A stretch of DNA of 64,000 nucleotides, taken from NCBI GenBank assembly GCA_002496565.1, contig DAKJ01000019.1, positions 20,443 to 84,442 on the forward strand, read 5' to 3'. The translations under genes and the position numbers were made by a program. Under the pieces are notes generated by a model that made no database searches, was not told the DNA's origin, and saw nothing but the letters and a program-made list of their open reading frames with translations. Position 1 is the first letter of the stretch, and each line of letters opens with the position of its first letter. Of the stretch, positions 46,111 to 55,218 are shown one piece after another. The DNA is from Methanosarcina sp. UBA289 (GTDB lineage: Archaea; Halobacteriota; Methanosarcinia; Methanosarcinales; Methanosarcinaceae).

Positions 46111-46479
46111 TTAACCATGAATCAGTTTAGGAAGGCAGCGTGTACAAACCCAAAGGCTTTGCATGTTATGCCTGAGAGGAATGAGATAGCTGGTGGCTTC
46201 GTTGGCCCCACAGGAGAAGCACTTAATAGAAATATCTTTTTGCTTGGGCTGGGCTTCTGCTTTTTCACGGTTAAATTCGACAGTGTATCTTTCTTCGACT
46301 GAAAGTGCACCTTCAGGACAGATGCCAACACAAAAACCCATGCCGTCGCAGAGTTCTTCAGATACTACTTTTGCCTTTCCGTTAATGATTTTTATAGCAC
46401 CTTCGGCACAGGGTGCGACACACTTTCCACAGCCTGTACATTTCTTTTCGTCAATTTTTACAATCATTCGTTTTACCAT
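46111..46479 (-). CDS. 2[4Fe-4S] ferredoxin-like protein with C-terminal zinc ribbon
   Basis: 122 residues from ATG 46479 behind GGGGGTTGG. The N-terminal half has two Fe-S cluster motifs: CTGCGKCVAPC (CxxCxxCxxxC) and CDGMGFCVGICPEG, in which the first Cys pair is widened (CxxxxCxxxC), as in domains where one cluster is altered. The C-terminal half has CFSCG and CTRC, a probable zinc or rubredoxin-like ribbon. It probably shuttles electrons for a redox partner. Related proteins sit near NADH/F420-independent reductases; no partner can be named. Confidence 0.85.
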   Translation of the reverse strand: MVKRMIVKIDEKKCTGCGKCVAPCAEGAIKIINGKAKVVSEELCDGMGFCVGICPEGALSVEERYTVEFNREKAEAQPKQKDISIKCFSCGANEATSYLIPLRHNMQSLWVCTRCLPKLIHG

Positions 46480-46571
46480 AAAACCAACCCCCGTCAAATG
46501 TTCTCAGTTAAAAGTAGTTTATGTCTTACGGTGAAATCTTGGAATCAAGTATCGCTCAGCAATAGTTTAAT

Positions 46572-47000
46572 TCAAATATCCTGCAAATATCCTTCCATGT
46601 ACAGCATTTTCTTATAGTCGTTTATTAATTTGCACATTTTGCGTGTATAAATTATAAAATCTGTACCTGTTTCTCCTTTAAATAGCAGCTTTTCAGCTTT
46701 TTCCAGAAGATCGGGATAAATGAATACCAGTTCTTCTTTGGTGTGCAGGAACAGGGCTGAAAAATCCCTGTGGATGCTCATGCTTCTCTGGAGCAGTTCC
46801 ATGTCTAAGGTCTTTTCAGAGATATAATCTTTGAACTTCGTATAAGCATAAAAGCTTGCAATATTGTAGTTCAAAGAATTTAAAATCGAGTAAAGGATAT
46901 TGTCTGTGTTTGGAAGGGAAATATCCCGAAGTTCAAGGTCTACACCTTTGTAATATTCATCCTCTTCGAAATTCCGATCCCAATTTGTATCATGGCTCAT
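46572..47000 (-). CDS. Hypothetical acidic helical protein
   Basis: 142 residues, predicted almost all helical, with many Asp, Glu, Tyr and Lys and no signal peptide, Cys or recognisable motif. The start (MSHDTNWDRNFEEDEYYKG) is acidic. Its size and helical content would fit a four-helix bundle of the DUF2383/hemerythrin-like kind, but the metal-binding residues are not evident. It shares strand and spacing with the ferredoxin and SnoaL-like genes around it. I do not recognise the family. Confidence 0.55.
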   Translation of the reverse strand: MSHDTNWDRNFEEDEYYKGVDLELRDISLPNTDNILYSILNSLNYNIASFYAYTKFKDYISEKTLDMELLQRSMSIHRDFSALFLHTKEELVFIYPDLLEKAEKLLFKGETGTDFIIYTRKMCKLINDYKKMLYMEGYLQDI

Positions 47001-47101
47001 TTTATTACCCTGTTTTTTAAAGCTTAAATTGTCTTTTCACCAAGGGCTTTTACATGAAGAATAAATTAAAGAGAATATGGTGCGCTTGATTGAGTTTAAC
47101 C

Positions 47102-47521
47102 TTATCTCACAGCAGGGATGATCCCTAGCTGTTGCATCAGGCCAAGAAGGTTAGCTTCACCCCACAACTCAATAATTTTACCATCCTTAATGCGGAAAAT
47201 CTCTATACCAGTCATGGTTATCGGCTTGCCTGTAGCTGGTAAATCCATGAAACTGCCTTTGTGTATTCCGCGAGCTGTGAAACGAGCAGCCACGGTATTA
47301 CCCTCGGCAATCATATCCTCAACTGTAACATTAAGGTGCTCGAAAGCGGCCCTGCATGCAGTAATTACTTCATTAATTCCTTCGACTCCTGGAGAAGAAG
47401 GAAGAGGAACATGTATTGTAAAATCAGGTGACAGCAGTTCGTCGGCGGCACTCAGATTTCCTTTAGAAGGGCCTTCTTCAAAAAATCGTCGAACTATTGC
47501 TTTGTTTTCTTCTGTAGACAT
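47102..47521 (-). CDS. SnoaL/NTF2-like polyketide-cyclase-type protein
   Basis: 139 residues with the alpha+beta barrel pattern of the SnoaL-like ester-cyclase group: NKAIVRRFFEEGPSKGN, ADELLSPDFTIHVP, a middle FEHLNVTVEDMIAEGNTVA, and the end ITMTGIEIFRIKDGKIIELW. The family holds enzymes and small-molecule binding proteins; without a biosynthetic neighbour no reaction can be assigned. Start ATG 47521 follows AGGGAAAT. Confidence 0.85.
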   Translation of the reverse strand: MSTEENKAIVRRFFEEGPSKGNLSAADELLSPDFTIHVPLPSSPGVEGINEVITACRAAFEHLNVTVEDMIAEGNTVAARFTARGIHKGSFMDLPATGKPITMTGIEIFRIKDGKIIELWGEANLLGLMQQLGIIPAVR

Positions 47522-47598
47522 ATTTCCCTCATTCGCATTTTTATCTGTCGGCTTTTGATGTCTTTCTTGCCTATAAGTATTATTATTAAGATCTGTAC

Positions 47599-47940
47599 TC
47601 AGTGATGAGTGCCTTCCACAACCTTTATTCCTGCATCCCGAATCGTCTTTTTTATATATTCCAGGTTAGGGCATTTAGGATAAGTGTCTTCCATAAGCAT
47701 ACAGGAACTAAGATGTGCGGCATCCAATCTATACTTTTTGAGAATGTTTACCAGACGGTATACTCTCCTGCCAGAACAGCCTCCGCACGTGAAAAAGGCG
47801 ATTATCTGAGTATTTTCGTCGTAACCCTCAAAATAGGACTTTCTTTCGTTAAAAGCCTTAAAGCAGCCTACACCCGGACAGGCCTCTGAGACTATATCGC
47901 AGCGCACGACCGCAATTTTTGTAGGTTTTGTTTCTTCCAT
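47599..47940 (-). CDS. CGGC-domain protein
   Basis: 113 residues with Cys clusters typical of the CGGC domain: VRCDIVSEACPGVGCFKAF, the eponymous FFTCGGCSGRR, AHLSSCM and YPKCPN. The domain is found mainly in anaerobes and is thought to bind metal or act in redox; function is not established. Eight Cys residues in 113 is a high density. The adjacent cupin and sulfite reductase genes on the same strand suggest a shared stress or sulfur context. Start ATG 47940 follows AGAGGG. Confidence 0.85.
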   Translation of the reverse strand: MEETKPTKIAVVRCDIVSEACPGVGCFKAFNERKSYFEGYDENTQIIAFFTCGGCSGRRVYRLVNILKKYRLDAAHLSSCMLMEDTYPKCPNLEYIKKTIRDAGIKVVEGTHH

Positions 47941-47988
47941 TAATGACCCTCTTTTTGAACCGTTTTAATAACCGCTCTTATACTTGCT

Positions 47989-48330
47989 TTACTCAAGCAT
48001 GCCTGTAGCCTCGGTTTGTCTTGGGGCCTTTACGACCAACACCCTGAAAATTCTGTCTCCCGGATTCAGAAGACGATGAGGAATCTTTGCAGGACTCTCG
48101 ATCAGCATATCCTGGCTGACTTCCTGCTGTTCGTCGCCAATCTCAACAATACCTTTTCCCTCAAGAATGTAGAAAAAGACATCTGTGGGAGTGATGTGCT
48201 TCTTTAGGGCCTCCCCTGGCTTAAGCTCTATATGTACCGCCTGTGCGTGTTCGGTATTGTAGAGCATCCTGATGCTCACATTATGAGGGTTCGGCTTTTC
48301 AGGTGAGGATTTCATCTCAGTAACTTTCAT
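47989..48330 (-). CDS. Cupin-domain protein
   Basis: 113 residues forming a single cupin barrel. Motif 1 is ELKPGEALKKHITPTDVFFYILEGKG with one His and a Glu; motif 2 is SPAKIPHRLLNPGD. The metal ligands His, Glu and His are present, but the second His of motif 1 is replaced. Such small cupins sense or hold metals or isomerise small acids; no activity can be assigned. Start ATG 48330 follows GGGGAGAA. Confidence 0.85.
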   Translation of the reverse strand: MKVTEMKSSPEKPNPHNVSIRMLYNTEHAQAVHIELKPGEALKKHITPTDVFFYILEGKGIVEIGDEQQEVSQDMLIESPAKIPHRLLNPGDRIFRVLVVKAPRQTEATGMLE

Positions 48331-48712
48331 ATAATTCTCCCCTTTTGACCATAGTTTTTTACTTCTTAGTATTATGCCTTAACAGTATACCAACCGACCT
48401 TATATTAAATATTTTTGAAATACATCTTATGATTATTATTAGAACCAATCTTGTGTTAATGTTTTTGACCGTTTTTGATTACGTTTTATGTATTTACGAA
48501 ATTCCATTCTGATATCCATCCCATATACGTCTGGTCGGTATAAATTTCTCTATTACTATCGAAGAGCGTTAGAATTTGATCCCTAAAACCCGTATTTATC
48601 TCGGGTTAAGAGTTTACAAGAGAAACATGATTAATGGGAGCATATCAGAAGGAATTCAACATTGTATAAGCTAATTTAAACATGTAGATATCACATGCAA
48701 ACTTTCCTAGTT
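48331..48712. other. Promoter spacer of the cupin gene
   Basis: About 380 bases between two minus-strand genes, AT-rich, without a gene. TATA-like tracts (TATATTAAATATTT near 48402 and its complement) probably serve the cupin-CGGC genes. Confidence 0.4.
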
Positions 48713-49372
48713 TTACAGGCCTATCTCGGATTTGAAACTCTCAATACCCATATCTTCAATAAACCTTCCAAGCCTCTTTTTCGTGCCAGAATTTTTATAG
48801 AAATTAACGATCCTCTCGATTGCCTCAAGAATTTCTTCTTCAGACAGTTCTTTTGCAACAACCTTAGCAAGTCTTGGAGTAGCAGCCGCAGAGCCTCCCA
48901 CCATCAGAGTATATCCTTTGGCAGTGCCCATTACCCCTATATCTTTGATGGCAGGTTCAGAGCAGGAATTTGGACAGCCGGAAACAGCCATTTTTAGTTT
49001 TGAAGGCATCGGCATTCCGTGGTATTTTTCATCCAGTTTAAGACCAAGGCTTACTGCATCCTGTTTTCCCTGCTTACAGAAAGTCGTCCCAGGACAGAAC
49101 TTCACACTCCTTACGCAAAGCCCTATAGCTGCACCGGGTTTCATATCAAGTTCAGCCCACACATTGTCAAGGTCTTCTTCTTTCAGGCCTACGATTGCAA
49201 TCCTCTGGGCAGAAGTCATCTTGAGAGCAGCAGCCCCATACTTTTCTGCAACATCAGCGATTTTCCTGAGAGTTGTCGGATCCACAATTCCTCCGGCGAG
49301 GTGGGGGGCGATTGCATAGGTTTCACGGTCTCTCTGAACGATTGCACCTTTTTCCGGTAAGTTGTCTTTCAT
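48713..49372 (-). CDS. Small siroheme sulfite reductase-like protein
   Basis: 219 residues from ATG 49372; GGAG lies 11 bases upstream. It has a single ferredoxin-like half-domain plus the siroheme/[4Fe-4S] domain with the four-Cys motif: FCPGTTFC (CxxxxxC) and SGCPNSCSE (CxxxC). Arg/Lys residues for substrate are in TSAQRIAIVG. The size fits the low-molecular-weight, low-spin sulfite reductase described from Methanosarcina, about 23 kDa. It may reduce sulfite or nitrite, for detoxification or assimilation. It stands divergent from an HxlR regulator that may control it. Confidence 0.88.
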   Translation of the reverse strand: MKDNLPEKGAIVQRDRETYAIAPHLAGGIVDPTTLRKIADVAEKYGAAALKMTSAQRIAIVGLKEEDLDNVWAELDMKPGAAIGLCVRSVKFCPGTTFCKQGKQDAVSLGLKLDEKYHGMPMPSKLKMAVSGCPNSCSEPAIKDIGVMGTAKGYTLMVGGSAAATPRLAKVVAKELSEEEILEAIERIVNFYKNSGTKKRLGRFIEDMGIESFKSEIGL

Positions 49373-49463
49373 GTTTATCATTCGCTCCAAACTTTCAGTA
49401 TTTTTTAGAGATTTGGATTCTGGCAGTCCTGGCAGTCCTGATAAAATCGTCCGAGTTCCGTCG

Positions 49464-49612
49464 CCCGAATTCCGCTTCGGGAGCACGGAGCCCTTTTCGC
49501 TTCGCTCAAGAGGGCTGAAAAAAGCTCAGGTTTCATCTCCCAAGTCCCTCCTGCACGATTCCCGTCTCGGGGGGACGGATCCGTTCCGCTCACTTCGTTC
49601 GCTCAAGCGGGA
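49464..49612. repeat. Cluster of GC-rich hairpin repeats
   Basis: CCCGAA/TTCGGG at 49464-49481, AGCCCT/AGGGCT at 49489-49516 with loop CGCTTCGCTCA, a 10-bp palindrome ACGGATCCGT (about 49575-49584), and CCGCT...AGCGG (about 49584-49611) lie in a row. The block is GC-rich in an AT-rich intergenic region and related to the hairpin at 46039-46077. It is likely a composite of dispersed repeats in the long leader of the sulfite reductase gene. Confidence 0.5.
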
Positions 49613-49736
49613 TAATTCCAGATAAAGACATGAATTTCGCTTTGGCAGAGCGATGGACGTCACTTCAGACCCAGTTTTTCAGTCAGAGCTGCTTTCTTTT
49701 TGTTTTGCCAGATACAGGAAACTTTTACTGGGAATT

Positions 49737-49772
49737 AATACAAATTTGTATTATAAAATACATTTTATAATA
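49737..49772. promoter_or_regulatory. Overlapping palindromes upstream of the HxlR gene
   Basis: AATACAAATTTGTATT (49737-49752) is a perfect 16-base palindrome. Overlapping it, TATTATAAAA (49749-49758) and TTTTATAATA (49763-49772) form a perfect inverted repeat around TACA. A third dyad (AGTAT..ATACT) lies near 49789-49805. HxlR proteins bind such AT-rich dyads, so these are the likely operators for its own gene and for the divergent sulfite reductase gene. Confidence 0.5.
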
Positions 49773-49839
49773 GTATGCTTTTGATACCAGTATATTAGAG
49801 ATACTAATTTATATATCAGACAGTTTCTATGTTTATACT

Positions 49840-50196
49840 ATGAAAGACTGCACAGTCTACAAGACCATGAATATCATCGGGAAAAGATGGACAATCCATA
49901 TCCTTCTGGAGCTGCATAAGGGGGAAAAAAAGGAAAAACGCTTTAATGAGCTAAAAAGGAAACTTGGCTACATAACCCCGAAAATCCTCTCAGAGAGGCT
50001 TACAGAACTGGAAACGGAAGGCCTAATTGGAAAAAGGGTTGATAATTCAACAAATCCTCCAAAGTCCGAGTATTATCTGACCGAGAGCGGAGTAGATTTC
50101 GTGAAAATAATACAGGCAATTAAACGCTGGGGGTTGAAATGGAAATTCCAGAATGAAGAGTGTCAAAAGGCTATTTGCATGTACTGTGACCGCTGA
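49840..50196 (+). CDS. HxlR-family winged-helix regulator
   Basis: 118 residues from ATG 49840. The HxlR signature is clear: DCTVYKTMNIIGKRWTIHIL with the conserved Cys near the start, the recognition helix ITPKILSERLTELETEGLI, and the wing SEYYLTESG. Cys residues at the C-terminus (CQKAICMYCDR) add possible thiol sensing; family members respond to aldehydes, hypochlorite or disulfide stress. It is divergent from the sulfite reductase gene, and AT-rich palindromes lie in between. Confidence 0.9.
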   Translation: MKDCTVYKTMNIIGKRWTIHILLELHKGEKKEKRFNELKRKLGYITPKILSERLTELETEGLIGKRVDNSTNPPKSEYYLTESGVDFVKIIQAIKRWGLKWKFQNEECQKAICMYCDR

Positions 50197-50462
50197 ATCG
50201 TATAAGGGAAAGAAAAAACCAAAATGGAAAATATAGAAGAAAAAGCAAATGCAAGGGGACTTCCATACTTATAGGTTTTTCCATGATTGTAGGGTTAAAG
50301 TTTTGTAGTCAATTTTTTCTTATCTGCCGGCATTTTTCAGATTTTTCTTGTTTTGGGATTTATGAAACCGAAGTTTATTATGTGTAGAGTTTATTATGTG
50401 TAAATACTTAAGTTCGAAGCTATAATCTGAATGTGATCTGCAGATTATTCGGACGGGCATAA

Positions 50463-51854
50463 ATGATCACTGAGGGAAGTACTGACTTTTTCATCAAGCC
50501 TGAAAGCATAGCCCTGATAGGAGCCTCACCAGATCCCGAAAAGCTTTCCTATACAATCCTAGAAAGCCTCCTGAAAGCGGGATTTCAGGGAAAAATATAT
50601 CCCGTAAATCCGAGCTACAAGGAAATCAGAGGGCTTAAATGTTATTCTGCTCCAAGTGAAATAGTGGATAAAATCGATATTGCGGTTTTTGCAGTTTCAG
50701 CTTCTACTGTTCTTGAAATCCTCAATGGCCCTGTGGAAAATATAAAAGGATCAATAATTATCAGCTCCGGTTTTCGGGAAATTGGACCTGAAGGAAAGAA
50801 AATGGAGATTCTCCTGAAAGAAGTTTTAGAGATGAAAGGAATCCGGGCTATGGGGCCGAATTGCCTTGGGATTTACAACACGGCCTCAAAAGTGGATACT
50901 TTTTTTATAAGCAGCGATAAGGTTGAAAGGCCTGCAAGAGGAAGGGTTTCAGTGCTTACCCAGAGCGGATCCTTTGCCGTTATGATTATGGATGAAATGA
51001 CAAACGAGGGTTCAGGGGTTGCAAGGGTAGTAAGCTACGGAAATAGAGTAGGTGTGGATGAGAGCGACTGCCTTGAATTTCTGGCAGGAGACGAAGCAAC
51101 AAAAGCAGTTGCTCTCTACATTGAGTCTGTAGGAAATGGACGCAGGTTCATTGCTGCTGCTTCCAGATGTGTGAAAAAGAAGCCTGTAGTAGCCCTCAAA
51201 GTCGGAAAAAGAGAGCCGGGCGCAAGAGCAGCAAGTTCTCATACAGGAGCTGTTAGCGGCAGGTATGAAGCTTATGAAGCTGCTTTCAGGAAAGCAGGTA
51301 TAATAGAAGTTGCAAATTATGAAGAATTAAAAGATGCCTGCAAAGTCCTGAACAGTTATCCGCTGGTGAAAGGTAAAAGAGTTCTTATTATAACTGACGG
51401 AGGAGGAATCGGGATTTCCATCGCTGATGCATGTGAGGAGGCTGGACTCAGAGTTCCGGACCTCTCCAGAGAGTCTGTAAGCAAACTGAGAAAGAAATTT
51501 CCTGTTTTGCTTCTATAAGAAATCCTGTAGACCTGACAGGCAGTGTAAAGGATGAACACTACGTTAATGCTCTACAGGAGGCTTTTGGGGAAGAATACGA
51601 TCTTGCAATAGTGAGCCTGCTCTGGGGTCCGCCTCTTCTTTCTAGAGGGGTTGCGGAAAAAATCAAAGCCTTTGTCAGTAACTGTGAAAAACCAATTCTC
51701 ATCTGTTCCCCAGAAGGAAAAATTTAGCAGGGAAAGTGCTTCGGTTTTTACAGCCAGCGGAATGCCGGTCTTTTTTACTCCGGACAGCGTAGTCAGGGCT
51801 GCAGCGGTACTGTGCGGAGGGAAGAAATTAGTTGAGAACCATGATGGAATATAA
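50463..51854 (+). pseudogene. ADP-forming acyl-CoA synthetase alpha subunit, two frameshifts
   Basis: The first frame (50463-51518) gives the CoA-binding and ligase domains: IALIGASPDPEKLSY, GPNCLGIYN, VLTQSGSFAV and the phospho-His segment ASSHTGAVSGRYE. It stops early because a T-run at 51505-51508 is one base short of what the family needs. The next frame continues FASIRNPVDLTGSVKDE up to TAG 51725. One extra A in the run at 51718-51722 returns it to the original frame, FSRESASVFTASGMPVFF, which ends at TAA 51852. The two indels compensate, so only about 70 codons are out of frame. No beta-subunit gene follows. It is either a young pseudogene or a sequence artefact. Confidence 0.8.
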
Positions 51855-52141
51855 AAGACTTTAACCCGCTAATACAGACAACATAGTATTCATTGAAAAA
51901 TTAGTTCATCGTAAGAATCAGTATATCGAAAAATCAAGCATCAGTAGAGAAACTCCCGATAATAGATCGGGACTTATTTTCAGGACAAACGTTTCAATAT
52001 CTAAATAAAATAATGTGATATTTGTAATAACAAACAGATTTTTTCATGTAAACTTCATAGAGATGCAATCATCGCTCATTTTCTCTATGTACAAGTATAT
52101 CAATGAAATTAAAAAGACCGAGAAACGGGGGGACATTCAAT
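51855..52141. other. Spacer before the methyltransferase gene
   Basis: AT-rich promoter-type DNA with no gene. CCCGATAATAGATCGGG at about 51957-51973 forms a short hairpin and may terminate the preceding transcript. Confidence 0.35.
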
Positions 52142-52858
52142 ATGGAAACAGCATTTAATAAACCGAAGTTTTCTTGGCAAGAATATTTCTCGGATAAAAA
52201 GAAAGGAGGCCACAGGTATTCTACAGAAGAGTTCCTTTTTAAAGAAGCTAGGGAAAAACTGTTTCATTTAAGAGGAGGCAGATCTCTTCTAGATTTCGGA
52301 TGCGGTGCCGGGGAGCTTCTGATATATTATGTGCCAAATTATGAAAGGATAGTAGGGGCTGACTTTTCTTCTTCAATGCTTTTTGAAGCTGAAAAGAAAA
52401 TGTGGCAGCAGAACTATAAAAATGTAGATTTAATCCTTGCCGATGACGAAACAATCTGGGAAAAGTTGAGTTTACCATTTGATCGGATCACTGCAACAGC
52501 AGTAGTACAGTATCTGACGCCTCAGCAGATAGATGCTTTTATACGTCATGCATCCGAATATCTCAATGAAGACGGAAAAATAGTCTTTTTTGATATAATT
52601 GATCCCAGATTGTATTCTTTATGGAAAATGGGATGGTTCTCACAGAATTTTAAACTTTGGAAGACTTTACCTAAAACTGGTTTTGGGCTCTTGCGGCAGA
52701 CATCAGCTATTCTGAAAAACCGTCCTAGAGATATAATAGGGGATGCTTACAGCCCTTACTTTATTGAACAAATAGCCATAGACAATGGCTTCAAAATGGA
52801 ATATGTAAAGTCGATGTATTATGAATACAGATATCACGCAATATTATCAAGAAACTAA
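52142..52858 (+). CDS. Class I SAM-dependent methyltransferase
   Basis: 238 residues from ATG 52142 behind GGGGGGA; an in-frame ATG at 52103 gives 13 more residues without such a site. Motif I is LLDFGCGAGELLIY, motif II VGADFSSSMLFEAEKK, then LILADDE and the post-motif IVFFDIIDPRLYS. The C-terminal half is longer and more basic than in the enzymes at 34052 and 38980 and is not closely related to them. The substrate is unknown. It stands alone among pseudogenes, and its AT-rich codon use differs from that of the housekeeping genes. Confidence 0.85.
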   Translation: METAFNKPKFSWQEYFSDKKKGGHRYSTEEFLFKEAREKLFHLRGGRSLLDFGCGAGELLIYYVPNYERIVGADFSSSMLFEAEKKMWQQNYKNVDLILADDETIWEKLSLPFDRITATAVVQYLTPQQIDAFIRHASEYLNEDGKIVFFDIIDPRLYSLWKMGWFSQNFKLWKTLPKTGFGLLRQTSAILKNRPRDIIGDAYSPYFIEQIAIDNGFKMEYVKSMYYEYRYHAILSRN

Positions 52859-53257
52859 TGAAGCCTTCCCGGGTCATAACTCAAGTTTTAAGGAGAGAAA
52901 CCCAAGATATCTATTAATTTTAATCGATTCAGCTATAAAGATATTCAATACCTTTTTAAGAATCTTTCTCTTCCAGATTCGTATTTATTAAATTTACTCA
53001 TTTTGTATTTGGTTATATGTAAATGCTTATAATTCGCGAGGATTATATTTCCGCGAATTATAATACATCATGATCCTGATCATTTCAGTTTATAGAAGTA
53101 ACCCGAAAGTAAATTAAACCAAAATACTCAATACACGCTGAAAACGTTGATCGAAATAAACTATTCTTTGTAGAAACAAACGTTGAAAATTTTGAAAAAC
53201 ATTTTTCAAAAAACTATTGTATATTTAATTCAATACCCCTAGAAGGAGGTATAAAAA
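52859..53257. promoter_or_regulatory. Leader with two perfect hairpins
   Basis: TTATAATTCGCG (53027-53038) and CGCGAATTATAA (53052-53063) form a perfect 12-bp stem with a 13-base loop. Further on, TTTTGAAAAA (53190-53199) and TTTTTCAAAA (53202-53211) form a perfect 10-bp stem. The first may end the methyltransferase transcript or act as an operator; the second is close to the surface-protein start. No gene is seen here. Confidence 0.5.
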
Positions 53258-54058
53258 TTGAAAAAATGTTTGCCCATACTACTGATGTCGATCTTTATTT
53301 TTGGGGCTGTATTTTCAAGTGCTGTAAATGCATCATATAACCCAGTAGTAAGTGACACGGCATCAAAGATTTTAAAGGCTAACGAATCTGTCAATAAAGC
53401 GGTTAATCAATCTGTCAATAAATCCGTTAATCAATACGTCAATAACTCCCTATCAATGAATGAAACATCTACTACAAACCTAACTGAAACCACAGCAGAA
53501 GGTTCTGCGGCTGAACAGAAGGCCAGAGCGGACCCGACCGTGATACTTAGGCCGGTTAATGATGTTATAACCAAAAATGAAGATGGTCTTGTTGAACTTT
53601 ATATTGATAATCCATCCCTTAATGATGTGACTCTAAACGTAGATGCAAGGATCAACGTACCCTCTGGAATCCATGTATATGGAAAGGATTTTGCTCAGAC
53701 AGGTGCATCAGATACGGCTTACGGAACATTTTCCGTGCCCCCCGGAAGCACCCAGACAATCTCTATTGGTCTTAAGGGAGAAAAAATAGGTACTTTTACA
53801 GTACACTTCAGTGGTCTCTATTGGTCTGGAGATGATAAGGACAATTACAACCCGATTTCACTCAGTCATCCCTTTGTAGTCGAGGAAGTTTCAGCAAATC
53901 CCGAAAAGACTCCCAGCTCAAATGAGAGCGTAGATGTAGAAACCAAAAATAACAGAGAAGAAGAAACCGAAGAAGGGGGCTCAGGTAGTGCTCTCGGATT
54001 TGGAATATTGGTTGCAGGTATATGCCTGTTAGGAGTTTATGCTATTAAGAGGAAGTAA
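53258..54058 (+). CDS. Exported surface protein with PGF-like C-terminal anchor
   Basis: 266 residues from TTG 53258, eight bases after a full AGAAGGAGGT ribosome site. The signal peptide is about residues 1-26 (ending AVNAS). Then comes an Asn/Val/Ser repeat stretch (SVNKAVNQSVNKSVNQ) rich in N-glycosylation sequons. A beta-sandwich-like domain (about 90-205; TVILRPVNDVITKNEDGLVE, TVHFSGLYWSGDDKDNYNP) follows, then an acidic Ser/Glu linker and a C-terminal hydrophobic helix with KRK, like PGF-CTERM anchors but with LGFG in place of PGF. Probably cell-surface attached; function unknown. Confidence 0.8.
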   Translation: MKKCLPILLMSIFIFGAVFSSAVNASYNPVVSDTASKILKANESVNKAVNQSVNKSVNQYVNNSLSMNETSTTNLTETTAEGSAAEQKARADPTVILRPVNDVITKNEDGLVELYIDNPSLNDVTLNVDARINVPSGIHVYGKDFAQTGASDTAYGTFSVPPGSTQTISIGLKGEKIGTFTVHFSGLYWSGDDKDNYNPISLSHPFVVEEVSANPEKTPSSNESVDVETKNNREEETEEGGSGSALGFGILVAGICLLGVYAIKRK

Positions 54059-54182
54059 ATAAGATTAAAAAGAATTTAAACGTAGCCTCAGGAAAAAATA
54101 CATACATTTTTCCTATTTCTATGTTTTAATAATTAAGAAAAGTACTCTTAATCCAGAGAAGCCTCTTACTTAAGAAGGAAGT

Positions 54183-54350
54183 GTGGTTTATTATTTTAGA
54201 GAAGATACTGAAAACGCAGAAGATTATACGCTTAGCCTTCCTATACAGGTAGAAGAAAAATCGTACGCTATAGAAGAAAGCCTTCCAGGATTTAAACTGG
54301 CTAGCCTGATATTTGTATTAATAGCCGTATCAATTGTAAAAAGATATTAA
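54183..54350 (+). pseudogene. C-terminal tail of a PGF-anchored surface protein
   Basis: A 55-codon frame from GTG 54183 to TAA 54350 ends in LPGFKLASLIFVLIAVSIVK plus basic residues. This is the PGF-CTERM archaeosortase sorting signal, preceded by an acidic stretch (FREDTENAEDYTL). No signal peptide precedes it. It is the leftover end of a larger surface protein; AGAAGGAAG before the GTG could allow expression of a short product. Confidence 0.55.
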
Positions 54351-54578
54351 ATAATACGCCAAATAGCAATCAGGCTTTGTTATTCTGAGAATATAAAATA
54401 AAATTGTCTGTATGATAGGCAACTCGTAAGCGCTGAATCAGATCAGGTATTTAAGATGGATTGTGGATTCATGGATCAGGTAATCGGCTTCCTAAGAATC
54501 CAGCTTGCCTTCAGCTTCCTTGATCAACGATATAAGTAAATTTGCCTAATTTTGATAGCTGTTAAGTTGTTTCTTTTT

Positions 54579-55143
54579 TCAAGAACAGAGTATATTGTTG
54601 ACTTTTGCTTTGAGAGCGGTTTTGGTCAAATTATCTGCACACTCAAGCTCATTCACAAAACTGCTTACAACAGAATATCCTGCATATCTAGACTTTGACT
54701 AGCCCTGCATGTTATGGAATTAGTGTAGCCGAGATTTACCAGAATCTTGCTCGCATTAGTGCTTCGACTTTCGGTCTTGCAATAGACAAGTATCTTTGCA
54801 TTACAGTAACTTGTTAACTCACCCGTTCGATTTGCCAGTAAATTTTCAGGAGGTAAAACAGGTTCTCCGGGTGGATTCTTAAGGCTTGCTACGGTATCAA
54901 TAATGCCACTTTATATATGCCTCTTTATATGAGCTGCATGAATTCGTCCGGGGTATGGACATCAAGAATGAAGATATTACCTTCTTCAACCATTTTCTTA
55001 GCATTATTCAAACTCACATTTGTGTATATATTCTCCTCGGCTGCTGCAGTACCGGGTGCGACTACAAAAAAGCAAAGAGAGTTACAGCAAGATACGGCAA
55101 GGTAAATATTATTTCTCCAATTCGGTCCCTCCATTTTGTTCAA
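54579..55143 (-). pseudogene. Exported rhodanese-like protein, degraded
   Basis: The frame from ATG 55143 gives a hydrophobic signal (SLCFFVVAPGTAAAEE) and the rhodanese start NAKKMVEEGNIFILDVHTPDEF, then a stop at 54925. Fragments in other frames continue the domain: ILVYCKTESRSTNASKILVN, with the active-site Cys of the CxxxxR loop, and GYSVVSSFVNELECADNL to about 54579. At least two frameshifts and one TAG are needed to join them. It once encoded a secreted sulfur transferase. Confidence 0.65.
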
Positions 55144-55218
55144 TTATCCTTGTTTAAAAATGAAAGGGTTTTGGGTTAATCGTCCGTTCTGGACAATTAC
55201 CCAAACAGAGAAACTATT

